Positions 12,412 through 19,836 of a stretch of DNA of 26,485 nt are shown here, one piece after another. The notes under the pieces are model-generated. The model was not told where the DNA came from. It did no database searches and was given only the letters and a program-made list of their open reading frames with translations. Position 1 is the stretch's first letter. Each line of letters opens with the position of its first letter. Origin of the DNA: DATHVI01 sp035461385 (GTDB lineage Bacteria; Actinomycetota; Thermoleophilia; Solirubrobacterales; 70-9); contig DATHVI010000023.1 of NCBI GenBank assembly GCA_035461385.1, positions 1 through 26,485 of the forward strand. The letters run 5' to 3'. The position numbers and the translations under genes were made by a program.

Positions 12412-13644
12412 GTGAGTCGTACGAGTTGTGATGTAGTCGACGAGGCATTCGTCGCCGCCCCGCCTTCGGCGGTGTGGTCGGCGGTGCTGTCCGAGAACGC
12501 CCACGAGTCGAGCTGGTGGGCGCCGTACTGGGAGGCGCATCCCCGAGGCCCGACGCCGCTGTCGGTTGGGTCGGTGATCGACTACGTCGTCCATCCTGCC
12601 GGCGACCGCTTCCGGTTCATCGCCTCGCGGTTCACCGGGCGAATCACCGACCTCGAGGAGAATCGCCTCGCGCGCGCGGAGCTGATCGAGGGCGACCTGC
12701 GAGGGATCGGCGAGTGGATCCTCGAGCCCGCGGACGGCGGCATCCGCGTGCGGATGCACTTCCGAGCCGAGTCCCGATCGCGGAATCTCCTCGACCGCCT
12801 CCTCAATATGGTCTTCGACCTCGGCAAGACCCACTCGTACGTGGCTCGGAAGGGATTCGTCGGGCTGAGCCGCCACCTCGCCGACGACTCCGCTGTCCCA
12901 GCAGGGCACGCAAACGGACCTCGAGAGACGGCGGCAAGGGGGTCGGCCCCGGCGGAGGCGACGGCGTGGGGGACGGCGCAGGAGAGCCGCGACATCGGGC
13001 GGCGCTGGTTGAAGGGGGGAACGAACGCTCCCCGCGTGAACCGCCTTCGTGATGCGATCAGGCTCGCGGGAGTGATCGCGACCGGCGTTCTGTCGCGGCG
13101 CCCGGTCCGGCCGCTTGGCGACGAGGCCCGGCGGCCGCTTCCGGGCGATGACCTCGTGTCGGGAAAGCTGCCGTGGACCCACGGGGTCACGATCCGCGCT
13201 CGGCCGACCGAGATCTGGCCCTGGCTCGTCCAGATGGGGTGCAGGCGGGCCGGGTGGTACAGCTACGACGGGCTCGACAACGACGGCGTTCCGAGCGCGG
13301 ACCGGATCGTCCCCGAGCTCCAGCGGGTCGAGGTCGGGGACATCCTACCCTGGACGGCGACCGCAACCGACGGCTTCCTCGTCCGGGCCGTCGAGCTCGA
13401 GCGGGCGCTCGTCCTCGGCGAGGCGAGTGAGTCGTTCACCTGGGCGCTGGTCCTCGAGCCGATCGACGAGACGAGCACGCGCCTCGTCACTCGCGTCAGG
13501 GCGCGGTACGAGCGCCTCGCCATCGGACTGATGCTCGGACTCGTCTGGCGCCCGATCCACTTCGGCATGCAGCGACGGCAACTCTCAACCTCAAGCGTCG
13601 GATTGAGCCCGGAGTGGGCGCGCTGGACGGGCAATGACTGCTGA
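12412..13644 (+). CDS. Tandem SRPBCC-domain protein (two domains fused)
   Basis: 410 residues from GTG 12412, three bases after AAGGAGG. Domain 1 (about 7-158) begins VVDEAFVAAPPSAVWSAVL; a low-complexity linker rich in Ala/Gly/Arg (about 162-205) is followed by domain 2 (about 225-395), with THGVTIRARPTEIWPWLVQMGC, GWYSYDGLDND and VGDILPW. Domain 2 resembles a family normally found as a single protein. Both domains have the START-like pattern of an N-terminal strand and Trp-containing helix. The C-terminus after MQRRQL looks atypical for the family and could reflect a small late frameshift. No function known. It lies divergent to the AraC gene and convergent with the ACT-domain gene. Confidence 0.75.
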   Translation: MSRTSCDVVDEAFVAAPPSAVWSAVLSENAHESSWWAPYWEAHPRGPTPLSVGSVIDYVVHPAGDRFRFIASRFTGRITDLEENRLARAELIEGDLRGIGEWILEPADGGIRVRMHFRAESRSRNLLDRLLNMVFDLGKTHSYVARKGFVGLSRHLADDSAVPAGHANGPRETAARGSAPAEATAWGTAQESRDIGRRWLKGGTNAPRVNRLRDAIRLAGVIATGVLSRRPVRPLGDEARRPLPGDDLVSGKLPWTHGVTIRARPTEIWPWLVQMGCRRAGWYSYDGLDNDGVPSADRIVPELQRVEVGDILPWTATATDGFLVRAVELERALVLGEASESFTWALVLEPIDETSTRLVTRVRARYERLAIGLMLGLVWRPIHFGMQRRQLSTSSVGLSPEWARWTGNDC

Positions 13645-13651
13645 GGTGCCC

Positions 13652-13667
13652 CGCATGCGCGCATGCG
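13652..13667. terminator. 16-base palindrome between convergent genes
   Basis: CGCATGCGCGCATGCG is a perfect palindrome in the 33-base gap between the tandem SRPBCC stop and the ACT-protein stop. It could fold as a short hairpin in either transcript. No T-run follows, so its role in termination is unproven. Confidence 0.3.
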
Positions 13668-13677
13668 CCCGTCGGCA

Positions 13678-14058
13678 TCAGCTCGCGGTCGTCTCGAGCG
13701 CATCGCGGAGAGCGACGAGGTCGGGCGATCCGAAGACCACCCGGTTCTGCGTCGCGACATAGACGAGGTCGAGATCGACTCCCGCCCGGGCGATCTTCCG
13801 AGTCAGATCCGCCAACACGCCCGGCCGGTCCTTGACATCGACCACGACGACCTCACGCTCGCGGGTAACAGCGACGTGCGAGATCGCCAAGGCGTGCTTC
13901 GCCGCCTCGGCATGCGGGACGAGGATGTGGAGCTCGGCCCGCGCGCCGGGCCCGATGCACGTAGCGGCTGCGATGTTGACGCCGGCGTCGCTGATCGCCG
14001 CCGCCACCCGCGCGAGGGCGCCAGGCGTGTTCTCGATGTCGATGACCAAGTCGACCAC
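13678..14058 (-). CDS. Tandem ACT-domain protein
   Basis: 126 residues with two ACT-type ligand-binding modules. The first is VDLVIDIENTPGALARVAAA, with ISDAGVNI; the second is REVVVVDVKDRPGVLADLTRK, with IARAGVDLDLVYVATQNRVVFG. ACT domains usually bind amino acids and regulate metabolic enzymes; a protein of two ACT domains alone is probably a sensor or regulator. Adjacent GTG codons at 14061 and 14058 can both start; the second is five bases from GGGAG and is preferred, the first only two. A TAGGCT box about 20 bases upstream of GGGAG fits a normal leadered promoter. Which ligand it binds cannot be read from the sequence. Confidence 0.85.
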   Translation of the reverse strand: MVDLVIDIENTPGALARVAAAISDAGVNIAAATCIGPGARAELHILVPHAEAAKHALAISHVAVTREREVVVVDVKDRPGVLADLTRKIARAGVDLDLVYVATQNRVVFGSPDLVALRDALETTAS

Positions 14059-14239
14059 CACGTCTCCCGGTGCGCGGCCAGCCTACTTGGATCAGGGGCC
14101 CGCTCGGCGTCGTCGAGTCGCAATCCCGCCAGCGCCTCGGCGGGCGGGCGAGGCCTGAAGCATCTGTCGTTCGAGGCCGATCGGCTCGGCTCGCAACCGC
14201 CAACAACGGCCACTTTCCGGCAGATCCGGAACTCGCCAG

Positions 14240-14313
14240 CGCGCCCGACAGGATTCGAACCTGTGACCTTCGGTTTCGTAGACCGACGCTCTATCCGGCT
14301 GAGCTACGGGCGC
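14240..14313 (-). tRNA. tRNA-Arg (anticodon ACG)
   Basis: The 74-base minus-strand sequence folds as a full cloverleaf: acceptor GCGCCCG with CGGGCGC, D arm GCTC/GAGC, anticodon stem TCGGT/ACCGA with loop CTACGAA (anticodon ACG), T arm ACAGG-TTCGAAT-CCTGT, discriminator G. The 3' CCA is not encoded. ACG (read as ICG) decodes CGU, CGC and CGA, the main Arg codons of a high-GC genome. A TAGCCT sequence nine bases upstream of the 5' end may be its -10 box. Confidence 0.96.
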
Positions 14314-14441
14314 GTGCGTCGAAGGCTAGCCGGGAGGCGTCCCGGCCGTTCCCCGACCTCACGATGGTAGCCGCGGGAATCGCCCCGGCGCGGCGAGCGG
14401 GTTGACGCGTTCGTCGCCGGTTTGGTTGCCGGTCGCGGCGC

Positions 14442-14447
14442 TAGGGT
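14442..14447 (+). promoter_or_regulatory. -10 box TAGGGT before recQ
   Basis: TAGGGT ends seven bases before ATG 14455, with no Shine-Dalgarno between, indicating a probable leaderless transcript. No -35 at the usual distance was recognised. Confidence 0.45.
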
Positions 14448-14454
14448 GCCCGGG

Positions 14455-16338
14455 ATGGCGGAGGTCGGACAGCGGTCGGGGATCGAGCGGTCGGAGGAGG
14501 CCGAGGCGCAGCTCGCGCTCCAGGGACTAGCGGGGGTGGATGCGGTCGCCGAGCCGGGACGCGACCGGCGCCTTTACTCCGGGCCCAAGGATCCCGACGC
14601 ACTCCTCGCCCACCTCGGCTTCGAGGACTTCCGGCCGGGCCAGCGCGAGGCGGTCGAGGCGGCGCTCGCCGGGCGCGACGCGCTCGTCGTGATGCCGACC
14701 GGGGGCGGGAAGAGCCTCTGCTACCAGCTCCCGGGGCTCGCGTCGGAGGAGCTGACGATCGTCGTCAGCCCCCTGATCGCGCTGATGGCCGACCAGTGGC
14801 GGCGCCTCGACGCGGCCGGGCACCCGGCGGTGATGATCGCGTCGGGGCTCGGCGAGGAGGCGACGCGGGAGGCGCTTCGCGCCGTCCGCGAGGGCGACGC
14901 GCGGATCGTCTACTGCTCGCCGGAGCGGTTCGGGTCGACGGCGTTCCTCGACGCGCTCGGGCGGCGCTCGGTCGACCTGTTCGCGATCGACGAGGCCCAC
15001 TGCCTGTCGGAGTGGGGGCACGACTTCCGGCCCGACTACCTGCGCCTGCCGCGGGCGATTGAGCGGCTCGGGCGCCCGCCGGTGCTCGCCTGCACCGCGA
15101 CCGCGACCGAGGAGGTCGCCGAGGAGATCGAGCGCCGGCTCGCGCTCCGCGACCCGCTCGTCGTCCGCTCGGGGTTCGACCGCCCGAACATCTCCTTCGA
15201 CACGGTGACGCTCGAGGGGAAGGGCTCGAAGGCGCGGAAGCTGGCTTTGCTCGAGCACGGGCTCGGCGACCCGGCGAACCGGCCGGCGATCGTCTACTGC
15301 GGAACCCGGCGCGACACCGACGAGGTCGCCGAGCTGCTGCGCACGGACGGGCTCGCCGCGGTCGCCTACCACGCCGGGCTCGCCCCCGACGAGCGCGCCT
15401 CCGCCCAGCACCGGTTCATGTCCGGCGACGCCGAGGTCGTCGTCGCCACGAACGCGTTCGGGATGGGCGTCGACAAGGCCGACGTCCGCTCGGTCTGGCA
15501 CTGGGCGATCCCGACCAGCGTCGAGGCCTACTACCAGGAGGCCGGCCGGGCCGGTCGCGACGGGCTGCCGGCGCGCGCCGTGCTGCTGGCGATGCGCTCC
15601 GACCTCGGGCGGCTGGTGCGCTTCAACCAGCGGCGAAGCGTCGAGCCCGAGGACGTCGGCGCCTACCTCGCCCGCCTGCGCGCCGACGCCGACGCCGACG
15701 GGACGCTCGAGTTCGACAACCCCCGCGACGACTCCGAGCGGATCCTGCTCGCGATCGCCGAGCGCTCGGGCGCCTGCGAGATCGAGCCGGCGCCGGGCGG
15801 GCGGCTGCGGGTCGCGCTCGGGAGCTTCCTCAGCCGCTCGCGCGCCCAGGCCGAGTGCCGGGTCGCTCGCGACCGCGGCTGGCGCGCCTACCGCGCGGTC
15901 GAGGAGTTCAGCTTCGCTGAGCGCTGCCGGCGGCGGATGCTCCTCGACCACTTCGGCGATCCGGCGCCGACCGATCCGCTCGGGCGCTGCTGCGACGTCT
16001 GCGATCCCGACCGCTGGCTACCCGACCCGGAGACGATCGCTGTCCGCTCGCCCCGGCGGGCGCGCCGAGCCGGGCGAAGCGACGCGGCGGGCGGCGGGGA
16101 AGAGCCGCGGCCCGAGCTCGCCGGCGCCGATGCGGCGCTGTTCGAGCGACTCCGCGAGTGGCGGCTCCTCGTCGCCGAGGGCAAGCCCGCGTACACCGTC
16201 GCCCACGACCGCACCCTCGAGACGATCGCGGTCCGCCGCCCCGCCGACCGCGACTCGCTCGCCGAGATCGCCGGGATCGGGCCGGCGTTCCTCTCCCGCC
16301 ACGCCGACGACGTGCTCGCGATTGTCGGCGGCGACTAG
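14455..16338 (+). CDS. recQ: RecQ-family DNA helicase with HRDC domain
   Basis: 627 residues from ATG 14455. Helicase lobe 1 starts HLGFEDFRPGQREAV (Q-motif region), Walker A MPTGGGKS at 80-87, DEAH at 179-182, ACTATAT (motif III). Lobe 2 has VYCGTR, TNAFGMGVDKADV and YYQEAGRAGRDG. About 95 residues (roughly 395-488, beginning NPRDDSERILLAIAE) separate the lobes from the zinc-binding motif Cys491...Cys512-Cys513-x2-Cys516. A C-terminal HRDC-like domain follows (about 545-627, DAALFERLREWR ... LAEIAGIGPAFLSRH). RecQ enzymes unwind DNA 3' to 5' at stalled forks and recombination intermediates. The order helicase, inserted domain, zinc motif, HRDC differs from E. coli RecQ, where the zinc motif directly follows the lobes and a winged helix comes after. 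Confidence 0.92.
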   Translation: MAEVGQRSGIERSEEAEAQLALQGLAGVDAVAEPGRDRRLYSGPKDPDALLAHLGFEDFRPGQREAVEAALAGRDALVVMPTGGGKSLCYQLPGLASEELTIVVSPLIALMADQWRRLDAAGHPAVMIASGLGEEATREALRAVREGDARIVYCSPERFGSTAFLDALGRRSVDLFAIDEAHCLSEWGHDFRPDYLRLPRAIERLGRPPVLACTATATEEVAEEIERRLALRDPLVVRSGFDRPNISFDTVTLEGKGSKARKLALLEHGLGDPANRPAIVYCGTRRDTDEVAELLRTDGLAAVAYHAGLAPDERASAQHRFMSGDAEVVVATNAFGMGVDKADVRSVWHWAIPTSVEAYYQEAGRAGRDGLPARAVLLAMRSDLGRLVRFNQRRSVEPEDVGAYLARLRADADADGTLEFDNPRDDSERILLAIAERSGACEIEPAPGGRLRVALGSFLSRSRAQAECRVARDRGWRAYRAVEEFSFAERCRRRMLLDHFGDPAPTDPLGRCCDVCDPDRWLPDPETIAVRSPRRARRAGRSDAAGGGEEPRPELAGADAALFERLREWRLLVAEGKPAYTVAHDRTLETIAVRRPADRDSLAEIAGIGPAFLSRHADDVLAIVGGD

Positions 16339-16401
16339 GCACCCGGCGCGGGGCGAGCGGCCCGGGGGCGCGGCCGGGCGGTCGGCCAGCCGCGCGCGGT
16401 C

Positions 16402-16407
16402 TACTGT
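16402..16407 (+). promoter_or_regulatory. -10 box TACTGT before HAD gene
   Basis: TACTGT lies six bases before ATG 16414 (three before GTG 16411), consistent with a leaderless message and favouring the ATG as start. Confidence 0.42.
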
Positions 16408-16413
16408 TCGGTG

Positions 16414-17202
16414 ATGCCCGGCTCGGACCCCGGCTCGATCGGCCTCCTGCTCGACATCGACGGAGTGCTGCACGTCGGCGACGACCCGGTCCCGGGCGCG
16501 ATCGAGGCGCTCGAGGAGCTCCGCTCGCTGAGCGCCGGCGTGCTGCTGGTCACGAACACGACCTCGAAGCCGCGGCGGGCGATCGTCGAGCGGCTGCGGC
16601 GGATCGGCTTCGCGGTCGAGGAGGACGAGGTCGTGACCCCGGCCCGGATGGCGGTCCGCCGCTGCCACGAGCGCGGCCACGAGGCGGTGATGCTGATGGT
16701 CCCCGACGCGCTCCGCGAGGACCTCGCCGAGCTCGACGATGCCGGCGAGGGACAGCCGGTCGACGCCGTCGTCCTCGGCGACCTCGGGCCCGGGTTCACC
16801 GAGGCGGCCCTCAACTCCGCCTTTCGAGCGCTGATCGACGGCGCCGAGCTGATCGCCCTCCAGCACAACCGCTACTGGCGAAGCGCCGAGGGGCTGGTGC
16901 TCGACGTCGGCGCGTACGCGGCGGCGCTCGAGTACGCGGCGGGCGTCGAGGCGGTCGTCGTCGGCAAGCCGTCGCGGCGCTTCTTCGCCGACGCGCTGGC
17001 GACGCTCGGGGTCGACGAGGACCGCGCGCTGATGGTCGGCGACGACGTCGAGGCCGACGTCGGCGGGGCGCTCGCGGCGGGGATCCGGGCGGTCCTGGTG
17101 CGGACCGGCAAGTACCGGGAGGACGCGGTGCGGGCATCGGCGATCGCGCCGACGGCGACGATCGACTCGATCGCCGACCTGCCCGGCATGCTGCGCTCCT
17201 AG
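16414..17202 (+). CDS. HAD-IIA family phosphatase (LHPP/HDHD2, NagD-like)
   Basis: 262 residues. N-terminal motif I LLLDIDGVL carries nucleophile Asp14 and Asp16; VTNTTSKPRR is motif II with the invariant Thr-Asn of subclass IIA; a cap domain follows, then the lysine of VVVGKPSRRFF and motif IV MVGDDVEADVGGALAAG. The cap type and size match the LHPP/HDHD2 branch of HAD-IIA hydrolases, which remove phosphate from small phosphorylated molecules or phosphohistidine/phospholysine. Exact substrate unknown. The TAG stop is the left CTAG end of inverted-repeat copy 2. It lies 75 bases after recQ and probably has its own promoter. Confidence 0.9.
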   Translation: MPGSDPGSIGLLLDIDGVLHVGDDPVPGAIEALEELRSLSAGVLLVTNTTSKPRRAIVERLRRIGFAVEEDEVVTPARMAVRRCHERGHEAVMLMVPDALREDLAELDDAGEGQPVDAVVLGDLGPGFTEAALNSAFRALIDGAELIALQHNRYWRSAEGLVLDVGAYAAALEYAAGVEAVVVGKPSRRFFADALATLGVDEDRALMVGDDVEADVGGALAAGIRAVLVRTGKYREDAVRASAIAPTATIDSIADLPGMLRS

Positions 17203-17370
17203 ATGATTGATTCCACGGACTCGCGTGCGCGGGGGCGCCTGGCACCGAGCCGGGCGCGGCCGCGGGACGAAGCGCGTGCCGGTCGGCACGCGCGAGGAGC
17301 GCGGTCGCGATCCGGCGAAGCGTGTCCAGGCGTCATCCGCGTGCGTGAATTCGTGGGATCAGTCATCTAG
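17199..17370. repeat. Inverted-repeat element, copy 2, between convergent genes
   Basis: 172 bases with left arm CTAGATGATTGATTCCACG (17199-17217) and a right arm whose complement reads CTAGATGACTGATCCCACG (17352-17370), two mismatches in 19. Pairing between the arms continues inward imperfectly (GCGTGCGCGGGGGCG with the complement of CGTCATCCGCGTGCGT). A central hairpin GCGCGTGCC-GGTC-GGCACGCGC occupies 17272-17293. The stop codons of the HAD gene (plus) and the hydrolase-cyclase gene (minus) are both read from the terminal CTAG sequences. Related to copy 1 at 3299-3467: identical left arm, shared GTGCGC and GGGGGCG blocks, GAAGCG and CGTCATCCG. Confidence 0.85.
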
Positions 17371-18710
17371 TACGCGCCGGCGCTGGTGATCGCGAACAGC
17401 TCCCACTCGTCGGGGACGCCCTTGAGCCGGTGGCTGCCGCGCGGCTCGAAGCCGATGCCCGCGCCCGCCGCGAGGTCCTTGACGGTGCGCGAGATGAGCG
17501 TCTCCCCCGGCTGGCTGAGATCGCAGATGCGCGACGCGATATGAACCGCGATTCCGCCGACGTCGTCGCCGAGCAACTCGCACTCGCCGGCGTGAACCCC
17601 GAATCGCAGCTCGATCCGGGTCGGCTCGACCCGCTCGGTGACCGCGCCGGCGAAGCGGATCGCCCGAGCGGGGCCGTCGAAGGTGACCAGGAAGCCGTCG
17701 CCCGTCGTGTTCACCTCGCGGCCACGGAACTCCTCGATCTCGCTCCGGACCATCCGCCGATGGGCCTCGAGGACCCGCCGCCACTCGGCGTCGCCCAGCT
17801 CCGCGGCGAGCTCGGTCGACCCGACGATGTCGGTGAACACCACCGTCGCCAGCACGCGCTCGGGCACCGGCGGCGGCCGAGTGCCGGTCAGCATCTCCTC
17901 GACCTCGGCGAGGACGGAGTCGGCGTCGCCGACCCACGGGGCGTGGTCGGAGCCCGGCAACTCGACAAAGGTCGCGCCCGGGATCTGCTCCGCGAGCCAG
18001 CGACCCGCGCCGACGGGCACGATGCGGTCGCCGGTGCGATGGATCACCCGGGTCGGCGCCTGGACGAGCGCCAGCACGTCGCGGACGTCGAAGTCGAGGA
18101 ACATCTCGTAGAGACGGCGGACCCGCCGCGGGCTCGCGGTCTGGCGCTCGAGCCTCGCCTGGAGCTCGCGCGCACGCGGGTCGCCGGCGAGGCTGGGGTT
18201 GAAGATCTCGATCGTGTCTCCCTGGCCCCAGAGGGGGGCGATCAGCTCCTCGTTCGCCTCGACGAGGGCTTCGCGGGGGGGCGCCCAGGGATAGTCGACG
18301 TCGGCGGCGGCCCGGGCCATCGCGCCCCAGAGGATCAGCGCCGTGACGCGCTCCGGGTAGGTGGCGGCGAACAGGACCGCCATCGGCGCCCCCTCGGACA
18401 TCCCGAAGATCGTCGCGCGCTCCGAGCCGGCCGCGTCCATCACCGCCCTCGCGTCCTCCATCCGAACCTCGAGCGTCGGCGCGACGTCGACCGGATCGGA
18501 CAGCCCCATCCCGCGCTTGTCGAACAAGATCACCCGAGACAGCCTCCCGAGCTGCTCCAGGAACCGAGACGAGCCGGGGCTGTCCCAGGCGAGGTCGAGA
18601 TGCGAGACGAAGGGCAGGATCAGGACGAGGTCCTGCGGACCTTCCCCGACGACCTGGTAGGCGATGCTGACCCCGTCGTCGGTGGTCGCATACCGGGTCG
18701 CCGGGCGCAC
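17367..18710 (-). CDS. Alpha/beta hydrolase fused to class III adenylate/guanylate cyclase
   Basis: 447 residues from GTG 18710. N-terminal hydrolase (about 1-275): GMSEGA elbow with Ser105, acid Asp228 in RTGDRIVP, His256 in GSDHAPW, so the triad looks intact. C-terminal class III nucleotide cyclase (about 286-445): VVFTDIVGSTELAAELGD with metal ligand Asp294, TTGDGFLVTFD with Asp338, and GGIAVHIASRI. The usual substrate-selecting Lys is Asn334 (REVNTTGDG), and the transition-state Asn seems replaced by His390. This domain combination is known from Mycobacterium tuberculosis Rv1900c. It probably senses a hydrolase-domain ligand and makes cAMP or cGMP. GTG 18710 gives the family N-terminus; TATACC/TACCTT lies 4-6 bases upstream. 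It is divergent from a hydrolase-LuxR gene. Confidence 0.9.
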   Translation of the reverse strand: MRPATRYATTDDGVSIAYQVVGEGPQDLVLILPFVSHLDLAWDSPGSSRFLEQLGRLSRVILFDKRGMGLSDPVDVAPTLEVRMEDARAVMDAAGSERATIFGMSEGAPMAVLFAATYPERVTALILWGAMARAAADVDYPWAPPREALVEANEELIAPLWGQGDTIEIFNPSLAGDPRARELQARLERQTASPRRVRRLYEMFLDFDVRDVLALVQAPTRVIHRTGDRIVPVGAGRWLAEQIPGATFVELPGSDHAPWVGDADSVLAEVEEMLTGTRPPPVPERVLATVVFTDIVGSTELAAELGDAEWRRVLEAHRRMVRSEIEEFRGREVNTTGDGFLVTFDGPARAIRFAGAVTERVEPTRIELRFGVHAGECELLGDDVGGIAVHIASRICDLSQPGETLISRTVKDLAAGAGIGFEPRGSHRLKGVPDEWELFAITSAGAY

Positions 18711-18762
18711 GCCCAAGGTATACACCTGTGGTGCCGGGCCCGGGCGTAGGCTGAGGCTCGCG
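18711..18762. promoter_or_regulatory. Divergent promoter region between two sensor-type genes
   Basis: The 52 bases separating the starts of the cyclase and LuxR fusion genes contain a minus-strand -10 (TATACC, 18722-18717), a plus-strand -10 (TAGGCT, 18747-18752) and GC-rich dyads AGGT-ATAC-ACCT (18717-18728) and CCGGGCCCGG (18733-18743 area). Such short spacing suits coordinated control, perhaps by the LuxR protein itself. Confidence 0.4.
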
Positions 18763-19836
18763 ATGCGCGCGAGGCAACGGATTCGCTTCTGCACCGCCGG
18801 CGACGGCGTCCGGATCGCTTACGCCGCGAGCGGGTCGGGCCCGGCTCTGGTCAAGGCGGCGAACTGGCTCACTCACCTCGAGTTCGACTGGGATAGCCCG
18901 ATCTGGCGGCACTGGATCGAGGGGCTCGGCCGCGATCACGAGCTGGTCCGCTACGACGAGCGCGCGAGCGGGCTCTCCGATCCCGACGCCCGAGACCTCT
19001 CCCTCGACGCCCAGATCTCGGACTTCGAGGCGGTCGTCGACGCTGCCGGGCTCGAGCGGTTCGCCGTGCTCGGGATCTCCCAGGGCGGCGCAATCGCGAT
19101 CGCCTATGCGGTCCGCCACCCGGAGCGGGTGTCGGCGCTGGTCCTCCATGGCAGCTACGCGCGCGGCAGGGGCCGGCGCGAGCAGTCCCCCGCCGTCGCC
19201 GAGGAGAACGAGCTGCTGCTGTCGCTGATCCGAGTTGGATGGGGGCGGGCCGATGCGCGGTTCCGCCGCGTCTTCACGAGCACCTTCATCCCCGGGGCGA
19301 GCGAGCAGCAGATGACCTGGTTCGACGAGCTCCAGCGCGTGTCGGCCTCGCCCGAGAACGCCGGGCGCCTGCAGCGGAGCTGGATGGAGATCGACGTCGT
19401 CGACCTGCTCGACGAGGTCGCCTGCCCGACCCTCGTCGCGCACGCGCGTGGCGACCAGGTGGTGCCGTTCGAGGAGGGCCGGATCCTTGCCACGGGGATC
19501 CCCGGCGCGACCTTCCTGCCGCTCGAGAGCGAGAATCACCTCCTGCTCGCCGACGAGCCGGCGTGGGAGACCTTCCTCGTGGCGGCGCGGGAGCACCTGC
19601 GATCGGCGCACGGCGAGGCTCGGGTGCCCGGCCCGAAGCTCGACGAGCTCAGCGAGCGCGAGCGCGAGGTTCTGGCGCTCGTCGCCGAGGGGCTCAGCAA
19701 CGAGGAGATCGGCGAGCGGCTCTACGTCAGCGTCCGCACCGTCGAGCGGCACCTCTCGAACGTCTACGCGAAGCTCGGGGTCTCCGGCAAGGCGGGGCGG
19801 GCGGCGGCCGCGGCGCGGTTCTCGCAGCGCTCCTGA
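18763..19836 (+). CDS. Alpha/beta hydrolase fused to LuxR-type DNA-binding domain
   Basis: 357 residues from ATG 18763. Hydrolase part (about 1-280): TAGDGVRIAYAASGSG start, YDERASGLSD, nucleophile elbow GISQGG with Ser106, acid in HARGDQVVP, His in ESENHLLL. LuxR/FixJ-type HTH at about 293-357: LSEREREVLALVAEGLSNEEIG, LYVSVRTVERHLSNVYAKLGV. The catalytic residues look complete, so the hydrolase domain could be a true enzyme or a ligand sensor. It most likely acts as a transcription regulator that responds to a small molecule. Domain order and the N-terminal part closely parallel the divergent cyclase fusion. TAGGCT ends ten bases upstream of the ATG. Confidence 0.9.
   Translation: MRARQRIRFCTAGDGVRIAYAASGSGPALVKAANWLTHLEFDWDSPIWRHWIEGLGRDHELVRYDERASGLSDPDARDLSLDAQISDFEAVVDAAGLERFAVLGISQGGAIAIAYAVRHPERVSALVLHGSYARGRGRREQSPAVAEENELLLSLIRVGWGRADARFRRVFTSTFIPGASEQQMTWFDELQRVSASPENAGRLQRSWMEIDVVDLLDEVACPTLVAHARGDQVVPFEEGRILATGIPGATFLPLESENHLLLADEPAWETFLVAAREHLRSAHGEARVPGPKLDELSEREREVLALVAEGLSNEEIGERLYVSVRTVERHLSNVYAKLGVSGKAGRAAAAARFSQRS

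Noticed and set aside
14070..14405. Plus-strand open frame containing APDRIRTCDLRFRRPTLYPAEL
   Set aside because: This is the antisense translation of the tRNA-Arg gene, a well-known false protein found in many databases; the tRNA cloverleaf explains the sequence fully.
14402..14447. TTGACG (14402-14407) as the -35 partner of the recQ -10 box
   Set aside because: The spacing to TAGGGT is 34 bases, twice what a normal promoter allows.
14527..15951. Minus-strand 474-codon frame opposite recQ
   Set aside because: Antisense shadow of a clear helicase gene; composition is repetitive Arg/Glu/Val/Gly with no domain.
17430..18749. Plus-strand 439-codon frame opposite the hydrolase-cyclase gene
   Set aside because: Shadow frame; the minus-strand protein has intact catalytic motifs in two domains.
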